DNA from: Vreelandella glaciei
GTDB lineage: Bacteria > Pseudomonadota > Gammaproteobacteria > Pseudomonadales > Halomonadaceae
Direction: 5' to 3'
DNA: 64,000 nt
Assembly (NCBI RefSeq): GCF_013415125.1
Contig: NZ_JACCDE010000004.1
Location: 62,001 to 126,000, forward strand
Under the pieces are notes generated by a model. It had not been told where the DNA came from, did not search any database, and was given only the letters and a program-made list of their open reading frames with translations. Of the stretch, positions 47,154 through 56,447 are shown in pieces (position 1 is the first letter of the stretch; the number at the start of each line of letters is the position of its first letter). Made by a program: the position numbers and the translations under genes.

Positions 47154-48320
47154 ATGAATCTTCACGAGTATCAAGGTAAACAGCTGTTTGCCGATTATGG
47201 TCTACCAGTGTCTAAAGGCTTTGCAGTCGACACTCCCGAAGAAGCGGAAGAGGCTTGCAAAAAAATCGGTGGTGACATGTGGGTGGTTAAAGCCCAGGTG
47301 CACGCCGGTGGCCGTGGTAAAGCGGGTGGCGTTAAGCTGATCAAAGACCCGGCTGAAGCCAAAGCATTTGCTGAAAAGTGGCTGGGCAAGAACTTGGTTA
47401 CCTTCCAGACTGACGAAAAAGGTCAGCCGGTTGCCAAGATTTTGGTTGAAACCTGCACTGACATCGCCGACGAGCTCTATCTCGGTGCCGTTGTCGACCG
47501 TACTACCCGTCGTGTGGTCTTCATGGCCTCCACCGAAGGTGGTGTAGAGATCGAGACGGTTGCAGAAGAGACGCCGGAAAAGATTCTCAAAGCTGAAATC
47601 GATCCGCTGGTCGGCGCACAGCCGTACCAAGCGCGTGAGCTAGCCTTTGCGCTGGGCCTGAAAGGCGACCAGATCAAGCAGTTCACCAAGATTTTCTTAG
47701 GCCTGTCTCAGTTGTTCCACGACAAAGACCTGGCCCTGCTGGAAATTAACCCGCTGGTCGTCACTGAAGAAGGCAATCTGCACTGCCTCGACGCCAAACT
47801 GGGTCTGGATAGCAACGCGCTATACCGTCACCCTGACCTGCAGGCCATGCGTGATCCTTCGCAAGAAGATCAGCGTGAAGCCGATGCGGCGAAGTGGGAA
47901 CTTAACTACGTAGCGCTTGATGGCAACATCGGCTGCATGGTTAACGGCGCAGGTTTGGCCATGGGCACCATGGACATCGTCAACCTGAGCGGCGGCAAGC
48001 CCGCTAACTTCTTGGACGTTGGCGGCGGCGCCACCAAGGAGCGCGTGGCAGAAGCGTTCAAAATCATCCTGTCGGATGACAATGTTAAAGCCGTACTGGT
48101 TAACATTTTCGGCGGTATCGTACGTTGCGACATGATTGCTGAAGGCATTATCGGTGCCGTTGAGCAAGTGGGCGTCAATGTGCCGGTAGTCGTACGTCTG
48201 GAAGGTAACAACGCCGAACTGGGTGCTGAAAAACTAGCATCTAGCGGTTTGAACATTATCGCGGCTACTAGTCTGACCGACGCGGCTCAGCAGGTCGTTA
48301 AAGCGGCGGAGGGCAAGTAA
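47154..48320 (+). CDS. sucC: Succinyl-CoA synthetase beta subunit (ADP-forming)
   Basis: This 388-residue subunit has the ATP-grasp domain ([33 protein letters not shown]) and the C-terminal CoA-ligase-type domain ([33 protein letters not shown]). With SucD it makes succinate, CoA and ATP from succinyl-CoA. No clear Shine-Dalgarno is visible before the ATG; the long inverted repeat upstream may affect its translation. Confidence 0.97.
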   Translation: MNLHEYQGKQLFADYGLPVSKGFAVDTPEEAEEACKKIGGDMWVVKAQVHAGGRGKAGGVKLIKDPAEAKAFAEKWLGKNLVTFQTDEKGQPVAKILVETCTDIADELYLGAVVDRTTRRVVFMASTEGGVEIETVAEETPEKILKAEIDPLVGAQPYQARELAFALGLKGDQIKQFTKIFLGLSQLFHDKDLALLEINPLVVTEEGNLHCLDAKLGLDSNALYRHPDLQAMRDPSQEDQREADAAKWELNYVALDGNIGCMVNGAGLAMGTMDIVNLSGGKPANFLDVGGGATKERVAEAFKIILSDDNVKAVLVNIFGGIVRCDMIAEGIIGAVEQVGVNVPVVVRLEGNNAELGAEKLASSGLNIIAATSLTDAAQQVVKAAEGK

Positions 48321-49192
48321 TGAGCATCCTGATCGATAAGAACACCAAGGTCATCTGCCAGGGCTTTACCGGTGGCCAGGGCACGTTCCACTCCGAGCAG
48401 GCGATCGCCTATGGCACGAAAATGGTCGGTGGTGTTACACCGGGCAAAGGCGGCCAAGAGCACCTCGGTCTGCCCGTTTTCAATACCGTGAAAGAAGCGG
48501 TAGCGAAAACCGGCGCGGAAGCCAGCGTTATCTACGTACCGGCACCGTTCTGTAAAGACTCAATCCTTGAAGCGGCGTTTGCTGGTATCAAGCTGATTGT
48601 GTGCATCACTGAAGGCATCGCTACGCTCGACATGCTCGAAGCGAAAGTGAAGTGTGACGAGCTGGGCGTACGGCTGATCGGCCCGAACTGCCCCGGTGTT
48701 ATCACCCCAGGCGAATGCAAAATCGGCATCATGCCGGGTCACATTCACCAGCCGGGCCGCGTAGGTATCGTATCTCGTTCTGGTACCTTGACCTATGAAG
48801 CCGTTAAGCAGACCACTGATCACGGTTTCGGTCAGTCTACCTGTGTGGGTATCGGCGGCGACCCGATTCCGGGCTCTAACTTCATCGACATCCTCGAAAT
48901 GTTCGAGAAGGACCCGAAAACCGAAGCCATCGTTATGATCGGTGAAATCGGCGGTACGGCTGAAGAAGAAGCGGCAGCTTACATCAAAGCTAACGTTTCC
49001 AAGCCCGTGGTTTCCTACATTGCCGGTGTGACTGCACCTCCTGGCAAGCGTATGGGCCACGCGGGCGCCATCATCTCTGGCGGTAAAGGCACCGCTGACG
49101 AGAAGTTTGCGGCCCTGGAAGACGCCGGTGTTAGAACCGTGCGCTCTTTGGCTGAAATCGGCGATGCGCTGAAAGAAGTGACTGGCTGGTAA
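48320..49192 (+). CDS. sucD: Succinyl-CoA synthetase alpha subunit
   Basis: This 290-residue subunit carries CoA-binding motifs ([32 protein letters not shown]) and the phosphohistidine region in [20 protein letters not shown]. The start shares a base with the sucC stop (TAATG). It ends the TCA gene block and is followed by a hairpin terminator. Confidence 0.98.
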   Translation: MSILIDKNTKVICQGFTGGQGTFHSEQAIAYGTKMVGGVTPGKGGQEHLGLPVFNTVKEAVAKTGAEASVIYVPAPFCKDSILEAAFAGIKLIVCITEGIATLDMLEAKVKCDELGVRLIGPNCPGVITPGECKIGIMPGHIHQPGRVGIVSRSGTLTYEAVKQTTDHGFGQSTCVGIGGDPIPGSNFIDILEMFEKDPKTEAIVMIGEIGGTAEEEAAAYIKANVSKPVVSYIAGVTAPPGKRMGHAGAIISGGKGTADEKFAALEDAGVRTVRSLAEIGDALKEVTGW

Positions 49193-49216
49193 GCCATGAA
49201 CGTTTAGCTGCACGCT

Positions 49217-49250
49217 ATAAGGGCGCCCCTCGGGGCGCCCTTATTTATTT
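49217..49250 (+). terminator. Terminator after sucD
   Basis: A 13-bp GC-rich palindrome (ATAAGGGCGCCCC, TC, GGGGCGCCCTTAT) is followed by a mixed T/A tract (TTATTTATTT region), 24 bp after sucD. Confidence 0.8.
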
Positions 49251-49273
49251 CTGCGTGCTATTCAATAATACTA

Positions 49274-50296
49274 CTATGGCGCCGAGCGACGCAGCATGCG
49301 ATAGCTATACAGCACAAACAGCGGTGCGCCTGCCGCCAAGTAAAGATGGTAGCTGACCAATCGCCACACCAATACCGCTGCGGCGGCCTGTTCGCGCTCC
49401 ATTAGCGGCAGCAACAGACCACCCACGCCCACCTCTGCAGCGCCCGCGCCGCCAGGCAGAAAGCTAAGCTGACTCGCGGCCATCGCCAGCATTTGAGTCA
49501 AGAAGGTCCACATCCAGTCTGCATGGCCGCCTACTCCCAGTACCGCCAAATAGAGCAAACTGTAGCGCATCAGCCAATGGGCGGTGGTCAATAGCATCAT
49601 CGCAAGAAGCGTCGTGCGCGGCAGCTCTAGCGTCACCTTGAGTGCATGCCGACAGCGCAAAAGGCGCCGTGCAAGCCAACGTCGGCGATACTGGCTTGGC
49701 CACGGCGTGTTCACGCCGGGTGAGCGCAGTAGACTTGGTAGATAGCGCATGACCACACTCACCAGCGTCGCCATGAACGCTAACCCCACCAGCGCCCATT
49801 GTACGAGAGATTGGTGTGGCCACTGGGTATCGCTGAGCACCGAAAAGAGCACCAGGCCGCTCAACATGGCCAGGAAAAACAGTAAGTCACAGCCTTGATC
49901 AATCAGAAACACTGCCGCGCCTTTGGCAGGCGGAAAGCCGCGCCGTGCAAGCAGCAACAGCAGGGTCGCTAGGCCACCGCTGCCGCCTGGGGTGGCGCAC
50001 AGCGCAAACTTAGAAGCTAGTTCAATCCCTAGCGCGCCGCGCTGGCCGAGCCTGCCTGCACGGCCCCCCAGCATCAAACGTAGCCTAGCTGCATTCAGGT
50101 TCCAGCACAGAAAGGCCATCACCAGCATCAATAGCAGCAACCCCAGTGGGAAGTGTTTGACGCGCTGCAGCGCCTCGGCTCCACCCAGCCAGGCGGTGAG
50201 CACCAGCGGCGCAATCAACGCCAAGGCAATCATTACGCCGTGGATAGGCCGCCACTTCAGTAGCTGGCGACGACTAGTGGTGTTGGTGGAGTGCAT
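49274..50296 (-). CDS. UPF0104 / lysylphosphatidylglycerol synthase transmembrane-domain protein (YbhN-like)
   Basis: This is a 340-residue polytopic membrane protein with about eight hydrophobic segments and the family landmarks SKFALCATPGGSGGLATLLLL and LSFLPGGAGAAEVGVGGLL. The ATG at 50296 is used because the sequence further upstream lacks homology and lies inside the glycosyltransferase gene; it overlaps the glycosyltransferase 3' end by about 23 bp. Members include flippase-like and MprF-like membrane domains. Pairing with a glycosyltransferase suggests a role in transfer or flipping of a glycolipid. That is inference. Confidence 0.82.
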   Translation of the reverse strand: MHSTNTTSRRQLLKWRPIHGVMIALALIAPLVLTAWLGGAEALQRVKHFPLGLLLLMLVMAFLCWNLNAARLRLMLGGRAGRLGQRGALGIELASKFALCATPGGSGGLATLLLLLARRGFPPAKGAAVFLIDQGCDLLFFLAMLSGLVLFSVLSDTQWPHQSLVQWALVGLAFMATLVSVVMRYLPSLLRSPGVNTPWPSQYRRRWLARRLLRCRHALKVTLELPRTTLLAMMLLTTAHWLMRYSLLYLAVLGVGGHADWMWTFLTQMLAMAASQLSFLPGGAGAAEVGVGGLLLPLMEREQAAAAVLVWRLVSYHLYLAAGAPLFVLYSYRMLRRSAP

Positions 50297-51392
50297 AGGG
50301 TTGGCTGCCGTGGCAAAGCTGCTGATAGTGCTCAAGCAGCGAGTGCATAACACCATCCCAGTTGAAATGGCGCTCGACATGGCGACGCGCATAGCGCCCG
50401 CTAGCAGCGATATCATTACTAAACAGCGCTAGACAGGCCTCAGCCATGGCAGTGGGGTCGAGCGGTTTGCATAAAATACCCGCTCCCAACGGCACGTTTT
50501 CGGCCAGCGCCCCGGCCCTGACTGCTACCACTGGAATGCCGCAGGCCATGGCTTCCTGGGCAACTAAGCCGAAGGTTTCGCGGGTGCCTGCGTGCAGCAG
50601 AGCGTCGCTACTGGCCAGTGCTTTGGCGACCTCGTGGGCACCACAGCAGCGATCCACAATGGTGACATTGCTGGGTACGTGATGCGGCATACCGGGGCCC
50701 ATCAACAGCAAATGGTAATCGCTGTCTAGCTGACGCATCGTTGAAAGCAGTACATCAAGATTTTTCTCGCGTGAGTTACGTCCCACAAAGATCAGCAGCT
50801 TTTTATCGCTGGGTATGCCCATGGTCTGGCGGAACGTCGGGTCACGCTGCTGGGGATTAAATTGCGCTAAATCGACCCCCAACGGCTGAACGCGGACATG
50901 ATCGACGCCCCAGTCGCGCAGCCGATCTGCCATCGCGTTACAGGGCGCCAATACGCTATCGAACCGACTATAAAGATCTGCTACATAGCGGGTTAAGCGC
51001 TTCTCAACGTAGCGCCCCAAGCGATCACCCATCAAACGCGGAAGATCGGAGTGATAGAAGCCGACCACAGGTACGCCGAGCCGTTGACCTGCTGCAAGCG
51101 CAGCCCAAGCGGTTACGTACGGGTCGCCTGCCTCAATAAGATCAGGCTTTAGATCAATCAGGGCATCCCGCCAGGGGGAGCCACGTAGCGGGAAACGATA
51201 GCCCTGGCCTAGAGGCAGGTGTAGCGCCGGTAAGGTGTGGTGGTCACCCAGGCTATCGCGCTCCGCCCCCGGCACCAGCAGGCTGGTACGCAGCTGTGGA
51301 ATACGTGAAAAAACACGGTGTTTGGCCTGTAGATAGGTACGTACACCGCCGCTGGCGGGTGCATGGAACATCGTCACATCGGCAATGTGCAA
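50274..51392 (-). CDS. Family 4 glycosyltransferase (GT-B fold)
   Basis: This is a 372-residue GT4-type glycosyltransferase. The N-terminal acceptor-side segment ADVTMFHAPASGGVRTYL, the donor-binding start LLIFVGRNSREKNLDVLL and the C-terminal ETFGLVAQEAMACGIPVVAVRAGALAE (the EX7E motif) are clear. A TTG start at 51392 is chosen because GGAGG lies five bases upstream and homologues begin at this point. It overlaps the membrane-protein gene downstream, and the two are probably coupled. The sugar and acceptor are unknown; related enzymes glycosylate diacylglycerol or phosphatidylinositol-like lipids. Confidence 0.88.
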   Translation of the reverse strand: MHIADVTMFHAPASGGVRTYLQAKHRVFSRIPQLRTSLLVPGAERDSLGDHHTLPALHLPLGQGYRFPLRGSPWRDALIDLKPDLIEAGDPYVTAWAALAAGQRLGVPVVGFYHSDLPRLMGDRLGRYVEKRLTRYVADLYSRFDSVLAPCNAMADRLRDWGVDHVRVQPLGVDLAQFNPQQRDPTFRQTMGIPSDKKLLIFVGRNSREKNLDVLLSTMRQLDSDYHLLLMGPGMPHHVPSNVTIVDRCCGAHEVAKALASSDALLHAGTRETFGLVAQEAMACGIPVVAVRAGALAENVPLGAGILCKPLDPTAMAEACLALFSNDIAASGRYARRHVERHFNWDGVMHSLLEHYQQLCHGSQPYALHQHH

Positions 51393-51533
51393 GCTAACCT
51401 CCAACCACAAAGAGTGTCATCGTTTCACCATAAAGGAGAAATAAGTCAGTTCAGCGACAGTGGCTTTGGAGGGGGCGGGGTGAGCGTTTATTTACGCTAT
51501 TAGCTGGACTATTGCTGATTAATGTCTATTATT

Positions 51534-51551
51534 ACCATCCATATGGATGGT
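51534..51551. promoter_or_regulatory. Perfect 18-bp palindrome upstream of the RHH regulator gene
   Basis: ACCATCCATATGGATGGT is perfectly self-complementary and lies 36 bp before the RHH gene, with GTATGGAT repeating a half-site just after it. This is the expected form of an autoregulatory operator for a ribbon-helix-helix dimer. Confidence 0.75.
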
Positions 51552-51587
51552 GTATGGATTATTTCGCTGCAAAAGAGGCAATGACAC

Positions 51588-52004
51588 ATGAGCGTGCATG
51601 AACTGCGTCGTAAAAGCGGTGACTCCAGCGAGAAGATCACCATTAATCTGGGCTTGGTTGACTTAGGGCAGATAGACCTGCTGGTGCAGGAAGGGTTTTA
51701 CTCCAACCGAACGGATCTAATCCGCACGGCCATTCGTAATCAACTGGCGACTCATGCGGAGGTGGTCAAGGAGACCGTGTCCCGAAAGTCGTTTGTACTC
51801 GGGCTTGAGCACTATAGCCGTGCAGATTTGGAAGCCCTGCAAGCGACAGGCGAGACGTTACAAATCCAGGTGCTGGGCATGGCCAGCATAGCCGATGACG
51901 TAACGCCTGAGCTGGCTCTCGCCACTATCGAATCCGTGGTAGTTCTGGGCGCCTTGCACGCCAGTAAAGCGGTTAAGGCCGCTCTGGCAGATCGCATCCA
52001 CTAA
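51588..52004 (+). CDS. CopG/RHH family transcriptional regulator
   Basis: This 138-residue protein has an N-terminal ribbon-helix-helix (about 15-58: KITINLGLVDLGQIDLLVQEGFYSNRTDLIRTAIRNQL). A C-terminal region with short hydrophobic stretches (IQVLGMASIADDVTPELALATIESVVVLGALHAS) probably mediates sensing or multimerisation. GGCAATGACAC precedes the ATG, a weak ribosome site. It sits directly upstream of a PHB-type esterase gene, 58 bp apart, and downstream of a perfect palindrome, so it likely regulates both. I do not recognise a named homologue. Confidence 0.85.
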   Translation: MSVHELRRKSGDSSEKITINLGLVDLGQIDLLVQEGFYSNRTDLIRTAIRNQLATHAEVVKETVSRKSFVLGLEHYSRADLEALQATGETLQIQVLGMASIADDVTPELALATIESVVVLGALHASKAVKAALADRIH

Positions 52005-52062
52005 GGGCTCAGGCTCACTCAATAAACACTGACTACGCAATCATTGAATAAGGATATTGAAA

Positions 52063-53280
52063 ATGATCGATGCCACGATGACCAAGCGAATGGAAGAAGC
52101 GACGCGGCTAACCCGTGCGGGAAAACTGCAAGAGGCGATGGCGGTTCTCCAGGGTAGCGCACCCGAATCGAGCGGCGTTGAAACGCCGAATACATCCTAC
52201 CAGGAAGGCAATACCTTCGACGGAACCTGCGAGGTGATCGACGAAGAAGCCACTGTATCTAAGTCAGAACCTGCAGAGTCGCCAGCCGGCGCATTCTTGC
52301 CCGGCGCTATTAAGGTGCCTGCTGCATGGCGGGATAAGTGGATGAAGTTTCGCGGTGGAATGGCGCAACCCGAGCAAGCACCGAATACCAGCGAGGAGCC
52401 ACAGCCCGGGGCGTTTACTGCAGGCCGGTTTACCAACCCTGTGGGTTCGCGTGATTACAAACTGTATATCCCTAGCGGCTATACTGGTCAAGCGCTGCCG
52501 CTGGTAGTGATGCTGCATGGCTGCACACAGAACCCTGATGACTTTGCTGCCGGAACCGAGATGAACCGGCTGGCCGAAGAGCAGCTGTGTTATGTGCTCT
52601 ATCCAGCCCAGCCGATGACCGCTAACAGCTCGAAATGCTGGAACTGGTTCAAAGCCGAAGACCAGCAGCGCGAGGGCGGTGAACCCGCGATTATTGCGGG
52701 CATGACCCGCCAGATCATTGATACCCATGGCCTTGATGGAACCCGAATCTATGTCGCAGGCCTGTCGGCAGGCGCCGCCATGGCAACCACTCTGGCGATG
52801 ACCTACCCGGATCTATTTGCGGCGGTGGGCGTGCACTCCGGGCTACCCCACGGCGTGGCCCAAAGTCTTCCTGATGCCTTAGGCGCCATGCAAGGAGGCA
52901 CAGGGCCTCTTGGCGGTGGTAAAGCGAAAGGGGCCGGTTGGGCATCGGAAGTGCCCGCGATTATCTTTCATGGGGATCTTGACACCACCGTGCACCCCAG
53001 CAATGCGGATCGCGTGGCCGCCCAGTACAGCACATCGCGTCAAGAAAGTGCGACGGTAGAGCAGGGAAAGGTGGCTAATGGCCATGCCTATACGCGTACC
53101 ACGCATCACAACGAGAAGGGCGAACCACACATGGAGCAGTGGCGCATTCATGGAGCTGGCCACGCCTGGTCGGGCGGCAGCGCGAAGGGAAGCTATACCG
53201 ATTCCAAGGGCCCCGATGCCACCAAGGAAATGCTGCGTTTTTTCTTACAGCATCAGCAGTGTGAACGTGACATGAACTGA
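52063..53280 (+). CDS. PHB depolymerase family esterase
   Basis: This 405-residue alpha/beta-hydrolase of the poly(3-hydroxybutyrate) depolymerase family (esterase_phb) has the family block YKLYIPSGYTGQALPLVVMLHGCTQNPDDFAAGT, the nucleophile motif GLSAGAAMA and the C-terminal histidine in HGAGHAWSGG. It has no signal peptide, and an N-terminal acidic/proline-rich extension of about 110 residues precedes the catalytic domain. That suggests an intracellular esterase rather than a secreted depolymerase. The ATG at 52063 follows AAGGA by about eight bases. Polymer, oligomer or feruloyl-type esters are possible substrates. Confidence 0.85.
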   Translation: MIDATMTKRMEEATRLTRAGKLQEAMAVLQGSAPESSGVETPNTSYQEGNTFDGTCEVIDEEATVSKSEPAESPAGAFLPGAIKVPAAWRDKWMKFRGGMAQPEQAPNTSEEPQPGAFTAGRFTNPVGSRDYKLYIPSGYTGQALPLVVMLHGCTQNPDDFAAGTEMNRLAEEQLCYVLYPAQPMTANSSKCWNWFKAEDQQREGGEPAIIAGMTRQIIDTHGLDGTRIYVAGLSAGAAMATTLAMTYPDLFAAVGVHSGLPHGVAQSLPDALGAMQGGTGPLGGGKAKGAGWASEVPAIIFHGDLDTTVHPSNADRVAAQYSTSRQESATVEQGKVANGHAYTRTTHHNEKGEPHMEQWRIHGAGHAWSGGSAKGSYTDSKGPDATKEMLRFFLQHQQCERDMN

Positions 53281-53332
53281 GGTGTGACTTGTCGGGCGGC
53301 GAAAGCCCGACGCTTCTAGCTGGTACCCCCAG

Positions 53333-53361
53333 CGCCGCCACGGTCGATAACCGTGGTGGCG
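53333..53361 (+). terminator. Probable terminator of the esterase gene
   Basis: A 12-bp stem CGCCGCCACGGT/ACCGTGGTGGCG with one G-U pair and a 5-base loop is followed by TTCTTACTTTT, 53 bp after the stop. A shorter GTCGGGC/GCCCGAC hairpin precedes it. Confidence 0.65.
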
Positions 53362-53426
53362 TTCTTACTTTTCAAGCGGATACAAGGTTAAGGTGGTAAG
53401 AGTGTATGTAACAACAAAGTGCAAAA

Positions 53427-53444
53427 TGCATTCATTATGGTGCA
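53427..53444. promoter_or_regulatory. NtrC-like enhancer site
   Basis: TGCATTCATTATGGTGCA contains a perfect NtrC half-site TGGTGCA and TGCA at the other end. The arm spacing is one base longer than the usual 17-bp NtrC site, so the match is partial. It lies about 135-150 bp upstream of the predicted sigma-54 start. Confidence 0.45.
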
Positions 53445-53553
53445 TACAATTAATAGTGAAGGTGGTTTCACAACGCTGTTAACAAGATAACTAAAAAATA
53501 GCGCTGCTCGTTTTTCTGGAATCATATTGATTTTTTATAATTAAATCGATTTT

Positions 53554-53569
53554 TGGCACATTAAATGCA
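53554..53569 (+). promoter_or_regulatory. Sigma-54 (-24/-12) promoter of the NitT-type ABC-amidase operon
   Basis: TGGCACATTAAATGCA has the GG and GC doublets ten bases apart and the full TGGCAC element. The start site should fall near 53580, so translation must begin at the ATG at 53607, not at an in-frame ATG at 53565 that lies inside the promoter. Confidence 0.78.
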
Positions 53570-53606
53570 GTTGCTAGGGGACCCAGGCAGCCCAAAGGCT
53601 CTAACG

Positions 53607-54452
53607 ATGAACTCGTCAATCGCCGTCCCCATCTCTCCAAACGCTAAGCTGAATGACCAAGAAATGCTCCGTCAGAGTGTGATTTCTCTGAGCGGTGTTA
53701 AAAAGGCCTTCACAAGCCCCAGCGGTGAATCAATTCCTGTTATCGAAGATATCACTTTAGACATCAAGCAAGAGGAGTTCATCAGCATCGTAGGGCCAAG
53801 CGGCTGTGGTAAGAGCACGATGTTCAATATTATCGCCAGTTTGCTCGAACCCAGCGATGGCAGTATTACCTTACGTGGTCGAGATCCAGCATGCGGTGCG
53901 CGTATTGGATATATGTTGCAGCGTGATTTGCTCTTTCCATGGCGCACCATTATCGACAACGTGTGCTTGGGGTTGGAAATTCAAGGTGTAGCCAAAGCCA
54001 AGCGTTATGCAATGGCCCGCGAACAGTTGGCTCGTTATGGTCTTGCTGATTTCGCTGATCAATACCCCAGTACGCTGTCAGGTGGTATGCGTCAGCGGGT
54101 GGCACTGATTCGTACGTTAATCACTGATCCAGACCTTATTCTGCTTGATGAACCATTCTCAGCGCTCGACTACCAGACACGTTTGGTGCTTGAAGAAGAG
54201 ATCGTCTCAATTCTTAAAGAGCACCATAAAACGGTGGTGTTGATTACCCACGATATTGGCGAAGCTATTGCTATGTCAGATCGAGTGGCGGTAATGACAC
54301 AACGTCCTACGTCAGTAAAGAAAATCTATGATGTAGGCCTATCCCGCGAGCTCGGTTCCTGTTTAAAAGCGCGAAGTGATACCCGTTATCAGCGCTACTT
54401 TGACAGCATTTGGGATGATTTAGATATCCAAATTTCGGGGGCCGAGCAATGA
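53607..54452 (+). CDS. NitT/TauT family ABC transporter ATP-binding protein (SsuB/TauB-like)
   Basis: This is the 281-residue ATPase of an importer of the nitrate/sulfonate/taurine/pyrimidine-precursor class. Walker A GPSGCGKST, the signature LSGGMRQRVALIRTL and Walker B LILLDEPFSALD are present, with the family-typical GYMLQRDLLFPWRTIIDNV in the Q-loop region. An in-frame ATG 42 bp upstream would be inside the sigma-54 promoter, so 53607 is used. It overlaps the permease gene by four bases (ATGA). Confidence 0.92.
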   Translation: MNSSIAVPISPNAKLNDQEMLRQSVISLSGVKKAFTSPSGESIPVIEDITLDIKQEEFISIVGPSGCGKSTMFNIIASLLEPSDGSITLRGRDPACGARIGYMLQRDLLFPWRTIIDNVCLGLEIQGVAKAKRYAMAREQLARYGLADFADQYPSTLSGGMRQRVALIRTLITDPDLILLDEPFSALDYQTRLVLEEEIVSILKEHHKTVVLITHDIGEAIAMSDRVAVMTQRPTSVKKIYDVGLSRELGSCLKARSDTRYQRYFDSIWDDLDIQISGAEQ

Positions 54453-55285
54453 GCGAAGCACAGTTCTATACCCATACCATTCGTGCCGGGAGTATTAAAG
54501 AGAACGATGAGCAGCGCACACGAAGTAGCTTTATCACTGACAATTTATGGCGTGTGACTGGCATAGGGTTAGTGGTGGTCCTATGGCAGATAGGCGTTAT
54601 GACTGACTGGATTAATCCCTTTTTGATGGGGTCCCCTGTTGGTATCGCGGGCGAAGCTTGGCGGCTGATTCAGTCTGGCCAGTTACTAAATGACACCATT
54701 GCGACGGTTTATGCCACCGTGGTGGGGTTTCTGCTAGGCAGTATTCTCGGTTCTATCAGTGGGTTGCTGCTGTGGTTCTCGCGGACTACCGCTCGTATTA
54801 TTGACCCCTTCATGGTGGCACTTAACGGCCTACCCAAGATTGCTCTGGCGCCGATGATTATCATCTGGTTTGGCTCCGGCATGCTGTCCAAAATTGCTCT
54901 TGCCTTTGTGGCCACCTTTGTTGTCGCTCTGCTCTCTGCCTATCAAGGGACGCATCAAATAGATCGCAATCTTATTAACTTGATGCGCTCGATGGGTGCC
55001 AGTCGCCGTGAAGTGTTTACCAAAGTAGTTGCGCCAGCGTCGTTGCCTTGGATCATCTCTGCTTTCCGCTTAAATATTGGATTTGCCTTGATTGCTGAAA
55101 TTGGCGGTGAGTTTATCTCTTCCGATCGGGGGTTGGGCCGCATGATTTTTGTCGCCGGCAACCTGTTTAATCTTAACGTCGTTTGGGTGGGCGTAATCAC
55201 ACTAATGATTGTGGCCATCGTGCTGTACGTCATCGTATCTCAGGTTGAGAAGCGCTTATTGCCATGGGAACAAGGCCAACGATAG
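54449..55285 (+). CDS. NitT/TauT family ABC transporter permease (SsuC/TauC-like)
   Basis: This 278-residue inner-membrane permease has about six hydrophobic segments and the docking loop LMRSMGASRREVFTKVVAPASLPWI, which follows the BPD-transporter EAA-type pattern of this family. The start overlaps the ATPase stop in ATGA. Together with the ATPase and binding protein it forms a complete importer. Confidence 0.92.
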   Translation: MSEAQFYTHTIRAGSIKENDEQRTRSSFITDNLWRVTGIGLVVVLWQIGVMTDWINPFLMGSPVGIAGEAWRLIQSGQLLNDTIATVYATVVGFLLGSILGSISGLLLWFSRTTARIIDPFMVALNGLPKIALAPMIIIWFGSGMLSKIALAFVATFVVALLSAYQGTHQIDRNLINLMRSMGASRREVFTKVVAPASLPWIISAFRLNIGFALIAEIGGEFISSDRGLGRMIFVAGNLFNLNVVWVGVITLMIVAIVLYVIVSQVEKRLLPWEQGQR

Positions 55286-55349
55286 ATGCAGCGAAGTAGG
55301 TAGTGCATCACCACTGTTCGTCAATCGATAACCTCAAGAGGCAGACAAG

Positions 55350-56330
55350 ATGAAATTTTCTTCCGTCTATAAGCATGCTGTTTTCGGTACTGGGCTACTC
55401 GCACTAAGCGCAGCGGCTCCGCTCCACGCCGATGATATGGACACTATTTTAATTAATGAAGCCTTCCATTCGCTGCTCTATTTACCAGTCTATGTCGCTA
55501 AACATGAAGGCATTTTCAATAATCATAATATTGATGTGCCAGTGGTGCGCTCAGCGGGATCGGGACCTGCTGCGTTAGCATCAGTATTAGCGGGAGAATC
55601 ACAGTTTTCAGTTCATGGTCCTGAGCACGTTGGTTTTGCTCAGGAGCAGGGGGGCAGCGGAAAAGCCATCAGTGCCGTAGCCAACAGTGCGCCTGTATGG
55701 GTTTTGGCTCATCCAGATCTCGACTACGACTCTCCTGCGGATTTGGCAGGCAAAGAGGTGGTCGTTGGGTTGGCGCCTGGTACCTCGAATACACTGATAC
55801 GCAGATTGATCGCCGATGCAGGTCTTGAAGGGGAAGTGGATGTCACCGAAGTACAGAATGGCTCTGAGTTGGGCCCTGTGCTCTCAGGGCGCGGTGATAT
55901 TGCGGTTGCTTATCAGCCACAGGTTGAGCAAGGCATATCTCAAGGTTTGGAGATTATTCATGCTTTTACCGATGACTATCCTGAGTATGCCTTTTCAACT
56001 ATTAACACTTCTCAAGAGATGATTGATGAAAACCCTGATTTAGTAAAACGATTTGTGATGTCGATTAATGATTCACTGGCGTTGATTCACTCTGATGCCG
56101 ACATTGCAAAAGCAGTCGCGCGGCTTGAATTTGGTGACTTGCAAGGAGAGGTGGTGGATGCGGCCGTCCAGCGTATGATTGAAAATAGTGTCTACCCTGA
56201 AAGCGTAATGATTACTGAAGATGCTTTTACCAACGCGATTGAAATGCAGCAGTTCGTAGGCAATATTAAAGGCGAGATGTACTACGAGGATATTGTGGAC
56301 GCCTCATTTGCCAATGAAGTAGTCCAATAG
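55350..56330 (+). CDS. NitT/TauT family ABC transporter substrate-binding protein
   Basis: This is a 326-residue periplasmic binding protein. A signal peptide with cleavage near LHA-DDMDT (about residue 28) precedes an SsuA/THI5-like fold: EAFHSLLYLPVYVAKHEGIFNNHNIDV, GSGPAALASVLAGESQFSVHGPEH and VVVGLAPGTSNTLIRRLIADAGL. The ligand is unknown; the amidase encoded 117 bp downstream suggests an amide or N-acyl compound. AGAGG lies before the ATG. Confidence 0.9.
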   Translation: MKFSSVYKHAVFGTGLLALSAAAPLHADDMDTILINEAFHSLLYLPVYVAKHEGIFNNHNIDVPVVRSAGSGPAALASVLAGESQFSVHGPEHVGFAQEQGGSGKAISAVANSAPVWVLAHPDLDYDSPADLAGKEVVVGLAPGTSNTLIRRLIADAGLEGEVDVTEVQNGSELGPVLSGRGDIAVAYQPQVEQGISQGLEIIHAFTDDYPEYAFSTINTSQEMIDENPDLVKRFVMSINDSLALIHSDADIAKAVARLEFGDLQGEVVDAAVQRMIENSVYPESVMITEDAFTNAIEMQQFVGNIKGEMYYEDIVDASFANEVVQ

Positions 56331-56447
56331 TTTTATTATTTATAAAAAGGATAGGGGCAATCAAGTAGTGCTAGCGTAGTGCCACTTGATTTGTTTACAG
56401 GTGTGAATTGTTAGTCATAGTCTTTGATAGTTTTACAGGAGAGTGTT

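Larger units (their letters stand above)
53281..53606. other. Regulatory region between the esterase and the NitT-type ABC operon
   Basis: This 326-bp region holds a terminator for the esterase, an enhancer-like palindrome and a sigma-54 promoter, listed separately. No gene is seen. Confidence 0.7.

Noticed and set aside
53565..53606. Upstream ATG extending the ABC ATPase by 14 codons
   Set aside because: The codon lies inside the predicted sigma-54 promoter, upstream of the expected transcription start.
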